Shown: one piece after another, positions 6,769 to 7,053 of the stretch
Layout: each line of letters opens with the position of its first letter
Numbering within the stretch: the first letter of the stretch is position 1
From: Bacillota bacterium
GTDB taxonomy: Bacteria; Bacillota; Clostridia; Peptostreptococcales; Anaerovoracaceae
Reading direction: 5' to 3'
Length of the DNA stretch: 7,053 bases
Assembly: GCA_016283945.1 (NCBI GenBank)
Contig: JAEENW010000092.1
Coordinates: 1 to 7,053 of the forward strand
Translations under genes and position numbers: made by a program
Notes under the pieces: generated by a model
Told to the model about the DNA's origin: nothing
What the model saw: only the letters and a program-made list of their open reading frames with translations
Databases searched by the model: none

Positions 6769-7053
6769 ATGAAGAAGATCCTGTCCATCCTCCTGGTCCT
6801 CGTCATGGTCCTCGGACTTGCCGCGTGCGGCGAGAAGAAGACCGAAGAGCCCCAGGCGGCAACTCCCAGCGAACCGACCTACGCCGATCACGTTACCGTC
6901 GGTATCGACGTTCTGCCGAGCTCATACGACGCCAGCAGCAATGCATTCCCGATGATCAACCGTCTGGTCTACGATGAGCTGATCAACTACAACAAGGTGA
7001 CTCAGGAGCTCGAGCCCGCCCTCGCGACCGACTGGTCTTGGAAGGATGAGGCT
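6769..7053 (+). CDS. ABC-transporter substrate-binding lipoprotein, family 5 (peptide-type), partial
   Basis: Only the first 95 codons are present; the frame is open to the window edge. The protein starts with a lipoprotein signal: MKK, a hydrophobic stretch (residues 4-19) rich in Leu and Val, and the lipobox LAAC with the lipidated cysteine at C20. A short charged linker follows (EKKTEEPQAA), then mature sequence with YDELINYN and LEPALATDWSW. These fit the N-terminal lobe of family 5 solute-binding proteins, which usually carry oligopeptides, dipeptides, nickel or opines; the ligand cannot be read from this part. It would sit on the outer face of the membrane and feed a permease probably encoded downstream. 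AGAGG (6754-6758) lies 10 bases before the ATG. Codons such as GTT, GGT, CGT and TCT are more frequent than in the genes upstream, suggesting high expression or a different origin. Confidence 0.88.
   Translation, partial: MKKILSILLVLVMVLGLAACGEKKTEEPQAATPSEPTYADHVTVGIDVLPSSYDASSNAFPMINRLVYDELINYNKVTQELEPALATDWSWKDEA

Overview
The window is a stretch of bacterial chromosome with very GC-rich genes and sharply AT-rich promoters. It carries five complete housekeeping or stress genes and the start of a sixth, all on the + strand. The order is topA, then hslV-hslU-hflX-yigZ, then the 5' end of a lipoprotein gene for an ABC-transporter substrate-binding protein. The organism is probably in Bacillota (Clostridia-like) or a related phylum. 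Reasons: the HslV precursor has a short leader before its catalytic threonine and reads like Bacillus/Thermotoga forms; HslU is longer than the enterobacterial protein; and the lipoprotein signal peptide and strong Shine-Dalgarno sites look Gram-positive. This placement is inference and goes no deeper than phylum. The usual Bacillus neighbours of hslVU (xerC, trmFO, codY) are absent.

Region by region: 1-85 holds a near-consensus promoter and ribosome site for topA. 86-2173 is topA (DNA topoisomerase I with three zinc ribbons). 2174-2518 has no credible gene; it holds a stem-loop, two diverged copies of a GC-rich element with a 98-bp period, an AT-rich promoter-like patch and two leader hairpins just before hslV. 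2519-6486 is a tight run of four genes (gaps of 27, 28 and 10 bases) that looks like one transcript. 6487-6768 is intergenic, with two crossing inverted repeats, an AT-rich stretch, a strong promoter overlapped by two small palindromes, and a 5'-leader hairpin. 6769-7053 is the truncated lipoprotein gene, which runs off the window.

The four-gene run is coherent. HslV and HslU form an ATP-dependent protease, HflX is a GTPase that splits stalled ribosomes, and YigZ belongs to the IMPACT family linked to translation stress. Together they suggest a stress operon for protein quality control and ribosome rescue. The transporter gene is a separate unit with its own promoter and a visibly different codon preference.

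I found no wholly new gene system. The least explained parts are non-coding: the 98-bp tandem element between topA and hslV, the alternative structures after yigZ, the hairpins around the hflX start, and the operator-like twin palindromes ahead of the lipoprotein gene.
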